This document shows, piece by piece, positions 59,729 to 64,000 of a stretch of 64,000 bases of DNA. Below the pieces are notes generated by a model. The model ran no database searches and was not told the origin of the DNA. It saw only the letters and a program-made list of their open reading frames with translations. The DNA comes from Coix lacryma-jobi var. lacryma-jobi. Its lineage: Eukaryota; Streptophyta; Magnoliopsida; Poales; Poaceae. A program made the position numbers and the translations under genes. The stretch covers positions 92,940,649 to 93,004,648 of the forward strand of contig CM019830.1 in NCBI GenBank assembly GCA_009763385.1, read 5' to 3'. Position 1 is the stretch's first letter. Every line of letters starts with the position of its first letter.

Positions 59729-62700
59729 ATGGCTAGGCTGAAGCAGACTGCTCGTGCCGCTTCGCCTGTTTCGGCGGAAGAGGGGATTACCTTCGAGTTT
59801 GGACTCAGCCGAGTGTGCGCATCGGAGATTGCGTCTTATGTTAGGTGGGGTTGGATCGAGGAGGGCAAGGCGAGGACCAGCGTCGGGGAGACGGTGCCGA
59901 AGGCGGAAGCGGATGAAGTAGTAGTGTTTGAAGAATTTTTTTCGGCTGGCCTTCGCTTCCCGGCCCACTCCTTCGTGGCCTCTGTGTTGTGAAGGTTCAA
60001 TCTGAGGTTTCATCAGCTGACACCTTCGTGTTTTATGAAGATGTCGGTGTATGTGTGGGCGTGCCGTTCTCAATGTATTGCTCCAAATGTCGAAGGTTTT
60101 GTTCGCACTCATCGGTGCACATGCAGCCTCGGAAGATTGATTGTGGCGAGGGTAAAAGCTGTCTGGGTCAATTTGCTGTGTACACATTCTGCCACCGGGC
60201 TGGGTCGGAGTTGCCAGTGCAAGCTCAGAAGAACAAGTGGACCAGCGGGTGGCAGGAATTTTGGTTTTACTACAAGCTCAGTGATGTGGTGGAGCTGTGC
60301 GGTGAGCTCCCGCCTCTTGGGGATGTAAGTGCGGAGGCCAAGATGGACGGCGAAGCACACGCGGCTGTTGATTGTTTGAGGGTTGTCTCGCGCTCTCAGT
60401 GCGCTCACGACCTGGTTGAGGAGTACTGTTGCGCCAAGATCTAGCCTCTTCGCGAGAAACAATTATGGTTTGAGGTTGAGGATGACCCTCGCTACCAGGG
60501 CAAGGGGTTGAAGAGACCGAAGATTGATTTGAACAAGGTCTGGGCAAACGTTTTCAAGAAATTTCCCAGGCGGGAGGATGGGCTCGAGGTTATATAAACG
60601 CGTGCAGCAGTGGGTGGAGGAGTTAGTTGGCAAATTGTCAACGTTGGAAAATAAAGCTATACACAGCGCCATAGGCGCCGAAGGTCGAGTTAACAGACTG
60701 TTTGACATTCTTGGCATTCAGTATCCAAACTGGCCCCTCCGTCGAGCGAGATGCTCCGAAAAGAGGAAGCGAGCCGCTGCGGGATGAGGGAGTTGTCTCT
60801 CGGCCAAAGAGGGGTCGTGGCCGTGGGCGCGGCGGTCCCGGTGGCCGGGCGAAGGTGTTGGCGACGAAGGTCGCAGCTGTTGTTGGTGCTTCGGGCACTT
60901 CCACATCCTCGGTCGTTGCCTCCTCGAGCGGCCGAGGCTCTGCTAAGGTTGGAGGAGTGGTGCCCCGCGTGGGCGGTATCGGAGCTTTAATTCAGATCTC
61001 GGATGACGAAGGCGTCTCTCGAAGACACCGACAAGGAAGAGAAGAAAAGGAAAATGAAAGGGGGGAAGAGGAGTCATCTAGCGAGGGCAGCGATTCATAC
61101 AGCAGCGAGGATGACTCCGATGAAGACGTTTCTATTGGGGACACCCGAGGAAAAAGATAGCTTCGCCCAGTGGTGTTGCTGCGGCTGCCAAAGATGTTGA
61201 AGAAGTGTTGCGGGAATTGGAGGGAGAGAGCCCTCGACGAGGGTCACTGCCCGATTACGCCGGCACGCACATTTGGGTCGAGGGATCCGAAATTAATGGT
61301 GACCATGAATCGGACCCGGTGCCTGGAAAGAGGCCATATGGCGAAGCCAACCGGACTTGCCTTCCTTACTACGCGAAGGAGCTTGGCGTTACTGACCCGG
61401 CGACCCATCTGTACACGAGCGCGGACCATCAGGCGACTCGTTTGCCGTGTTCTCCGGAGGAAAGGCGATTCCTGGGTCGCGTGTTTAATCGGGTCTGTCT
61501 GCCGGAAGCGGAGCTTCGGCTCGCTAGCGAGCCCTTGGATAATATTCATGATGATATTGATGTGAAAGTGGCTGAGCTGATGCTCCTCAACCGGTCGGCG
61601 CGTCGAAGGTCTAGTTACAATCTTCATTATCTGAACGACCGGTTGAAAGACACGCAGAAAACCAACAAGGAGCTTCGCCAGAGCTTGGAGGACAAGGATG
61701 CGGAGCTGAAAACTGCCTTAGAGGAGGCTGAGAAGTGGAAGAAAGAAGCGCAAGAGGCTGCGAGGACCAGTGCGGAGCTCCTCGCTGCAGGACGGCAAAA
61801 AGATAAAGACTTGGCGTCTGCAAACGAGCGCGCAGAAAAGTTGTCAACGGAGGTGGCAACCCAGGCCGAGGCTTGGCGTGAGAGTCTATCTAGGGTTAAA
61901 GCTAAGATAGACACATGCTTGACTGAAGCCGGAGGTTCAGCCGGGAGCCACTTCCTACAGTCAGCGCGGAGGCTTTCGAAGGTTGGTTAAGTAATGAGTT
62001 GGATGTATTCAGCTCGCTGGTTGGGAATGCAGCTGATTTTGGAGGGTATGCCGGGGCGCTGGCGATGGCTAGAATGCTTCGCCAAGAACTGTGAGCAACT
62101 TCGTAAAATTAAGAAACCCAACCATACTTGCCCCACCGTCGATGAGGTGCGACAGATGAAGACAGATGACGCCGAGGTCCGAACTGCGCGATGCGGTTCC
62201 TTCGTCGTTTTTGGATTGCGGGCGGCGGCCGAGTTCTTGCCTTCGATGAGGCTACCGAGGCTACTCGTCAGGTTTGTGTTTTTTTGAGTTAAAAAAGGGA
62301 TTTGTTTTGTCCTTTTGGTTCTTGCAGGCTCGGAGGGAGGCGATGCCTTCGCCGTCTGCTGTCCTTGAAGCTGGTGGTAGCTCTGAAGCCGCTCACGCTC
62401 CCAGCTCTGCGGAGTGCCACCAGTGGCGGTTGAGGGTCACGCAGAAGCCACAATCACCGGCGAAGGTACCGAACAAGAGAAGGCTGCGAGGGAGGCATCT
62501 GCTGGAGATGCGGAGACCGTCACTGGCGAAGCTGTGACGACCGAGCTTAATGAAGCCGAGCAGGTGTGAGCACATAGGGTTGTAAGGATGAGTAATTTTG
62601 TAAAGGAAAAAAACAGCGATGCCAGAGATGACTTGAAGAATGCTGAGACGTTTTTTTTTACTGTTTTATGTGAATGCAGGTTCCTGATGAACCATGCTTG

Positions 62701-63230
62701 AGGTTTTTGATGTGACACCGTTAACGCTTAACTATCAGGATGTTTTTATAACTGGTGAGTCGTGGGCCCGTGCAAAGTTAAAACATCCTTCGTTGACCTT
62801 CGAGCGTTTTTGGTGGTCAAAGGTGCGAAGGTACGATTTGAAGAATAGAAGGTCGAGCAGCTTTTGGCGCGAGGCGGACTTTACTGATCGGCAAGCTATG
62901 CGTTATTTGTTTGGTCCGTCTTCGTCTTCGCAAGTTGCTTTAGACGATGATATTGATGATAGTAGTGCGTTGGATTATTTGTTTCGGCGAAGTAATCTTG
63001 CAGTGGGCCCCGACGGATCGCTGGTGGTTCCGAAGGAGGAACCTTCGGATGTGGATGTAGTACATCGTACATATATGTATCGGGCGAGGGTTTTGCCTGG
63101 TGAGCTGCCGATTGTTCCGGCAGCTCCTTTGCTGTGGGGACCTATTGTTGTGGCGGAGCCGGAGTTCGAGGAGGTTAGCGAGGGCTCTGGTGATTTGATG
63201 TTGATTGAAGGGAGCGATGGTTCCTTGTAA
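59729..63230 (+). pseudogene. Tat-D antisense accessory gene: H3-like start, gypsy-type transposon domain, coiled coil
   Basis: The first ATG after the TATA box gives MARLKQTARAASP; residues 2-9 match the H3 tail in 7 of 8 (T3L), but K9 and S10 are not kept. Then comes the domain Pfam calls putative gypsy type transposon (ASEIASYVRWGWI, FFSAGLRFPAHSFVASVL, FNLRFHQLTP), which runs across a frame change at 59992 into VHMQPRKIDCGEGKS and WQEFWFYYKLSD. Next are a basic RGRGRGG stretch (about 60815), an acidic Ser-rich stretch (EESSSEGSDSYSSEDDSDED, 61060-61125), a coiled coil (61640-61900) and a C-terminal part (62694-63230). Likely introns are 62271-62328 and about 62567-62680. Frameshifts and a stop at 60442 make this copy non-functional. 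Confidence 0.65.
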
Positions 63231-63348
63231 TTTTTTTTTTATTTTTCGGATATGTTTATCGTTGCGATGCTATTTTGTAAAAAGATGGGAGTCCTGTATG
63301 GTTGTGAGCTCGTTTATTGCGCTATTTATCGTTCTTGTGTTGGTTTTG

Positions 63349-63931
63349 CAGCGACGACCCGCCCTTTTACTTTTAGCGAGGTTCGCGCACTGCTCTCGTG
63401 AGCTTGTTTTGAAACAACAGCGACGCCCCCTTTAACTTTTTCGCGAGGCTCGCACGCAGCTCTCGTGAGCTTGTTTTGAAAAACAGCGACGCCCCCTTTA
63501 ACTTTTAGCGAGGCTCGCGCGCTGCTCTCGTGAGCTTGTTTTGAAAAAACAGCGACGCCCCATTTAACTTTTTCGCGAGGCTCGCGCACTGCTCTCGTGA
63601 GCTTGTTTTGAAAAACAGCGACGCCCCCTTTAACTTTTTGCGAGGCTCACGCGCTGCTCTCGTGAGCTTATTTTGAAAAAACAGCGACGCCCCCTTTAAC
63701 TTTTAGCGAGGCTCGCGCGCTGCTCTCGTGAGCTTGTTTTGAAAAAACAGCGACGCCCCCTTTAACTTTTAGCGAGGCTCGCGCGCTGCTCTCGTGAGCT
63801 TGTTTTGAAAAAACAGCGACGCCCCCTTTAACTTTTAGCGAGGCTCGCACGCTGCTCTCGTGAGCTTGTTTTGAAAAAACAGCGACGCCCCCTTTAACTT
63901 TTAGCAAGGCTCGCGCGCTGCTCGGGTGCTC
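63349..63931. repeat. 66-bp tandem repeat, eight full units and a partial one
   Basis: Units start with CAGCGACG at 63349 (69 bases), then 63418, 63484, 63550, 63616, 63682, 63748, 63814 (66 bases each) and 63880 (partial). Each holds CCCCCTTTAACTTTT, GCGAGGCTCGCGCGCTGCTC and TCGTGAGCTTGTTTTGAAAA. Since 66 is divisible by three, the minus strand stays open through the units with a 22-residue repeat. I treat that as incidental. Confidence 0.92.
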
Positions 63932-64000
63932 GACTTTTTGGACTTCGCGCATCCCCTTATCTTAGGCGAAGGTGAAGTTTGCTTTTTTGCGAGCCCTTTT
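63932..64000. other. End of window, Tat-D internal sequence
   Basis: Sixty-nine bases without a recognisable feature; GCGAAGGT-type words as in the rest of Tat-D. Confidence 0.5.

Larger units (their letters stand above)
58659..64000 (-). mobile_element. Tat-D: Tat-like Ty3/gypsy element, minus strand, left part only
   Basis: The left end is a TG..CA LTR of 694 bases. A minus-strand purine tract (GAGGGGCTAC) adjoins its right end and a minus-strand TATA (CTATAAATACC) lies inside it, so this is the 3' LTR of a minus-strand element. A plus-strand (antisense) accessory gene follows, then a tandem repeat, up to the window edge. Gag-pol is expected further right, outside the window. It interrupts the Tekay-2 integrase. 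Confidence 0.68.

Noticed and set aside
63349..63931. CRISPR-like array
   Set aside because: Units are contiguous with no unique spacers, and the sequence is from a plant. It is a tandem repeat.
63668..63952. 94-codon minus-strand frame with a 22-residue repeat
   Set aside because: It is the translation of a 66-bp tandem repeat whose period is a multiple of three. No start context or relatives are known.

Overview
The window is intergenic DNA from a large plant genome, most likely a grass. I found no host gene, rRNA, tRNA or CRISPR array. Nearly every base can be assigned to LTR retrotransposons nested inside one another, plus one LINE fragment. The organism call rests on the element types (Tekay/Del-like chromoviruses with 4.4 kb LTRs, SIRE/Maximus-like copia, Athila-like and Tat/Retand-like Ty3-gypsy) and on the density of nesting. 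The species cannot be read from this sequence.

Left nest (1-39966). An LTR fragment on the minus strand (LTR-F, 38508-39966) was hit by a plus-strand copia element (Copia-A, 18719-38507). Copia-A took two insertions. Inside its 5' LTR sits a minus-strand chromovirus (Tekay-1, 1-18718, left LTR cut by the window edge), whose own 5' LTR is split by a plus-strand Athila-like gag-protease element (Athila-1, 12208-18583). Inside the Copia-A gag sits a minus-strand copy of the same copia family (Copia-B, 19911-29460). Copia-B has only one LTR; its other end is exactly the primer binding site.

Right nest (40590-64000). A minus-strand Tat/Retand-like element (Tat-E, 40590-49619) keeps a 3' LTR, two multi-exon plus-strand (antisense) genes, the first of plant-mobile-domain type, and a gag-protease remnant. 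A 5'-truncated LINE lies in its first antisense gene. Its gag is broken by a second chromovirus (Tekay-2, 49620-58658, plus), whose integrase is broken by another Tat-like element (Tat-D, from 58659 to the window end, minus) with its own antisense accessory gene and a 66-bp tandem repeat.

Main observation. Accessory proteins of three separate elements begin with a look-alike of the histone H3 N-terminal tail: Tekay-1 ORF1 (MARTKRTAHKSTGGKRP), Tekay-2 ORF1 (MPRGKETTRKSTG, followed by a PKHQLA match) and the Tat-D antisense ORF (MARLKQTAR). In all three the tail is followed by a coiled coil and an acidic Ser/Asp/Glu-rich stretch. Tekay-1 also carries an integrase chromodomain, the kind of module that reads methylated H3 tails. 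Both Tekay ORF1 frames are intact although the gag-pol frames beside them are broken. This suggests a retrotransposon histone-mimicry system. It is an inference from sequence that I could not test by search.
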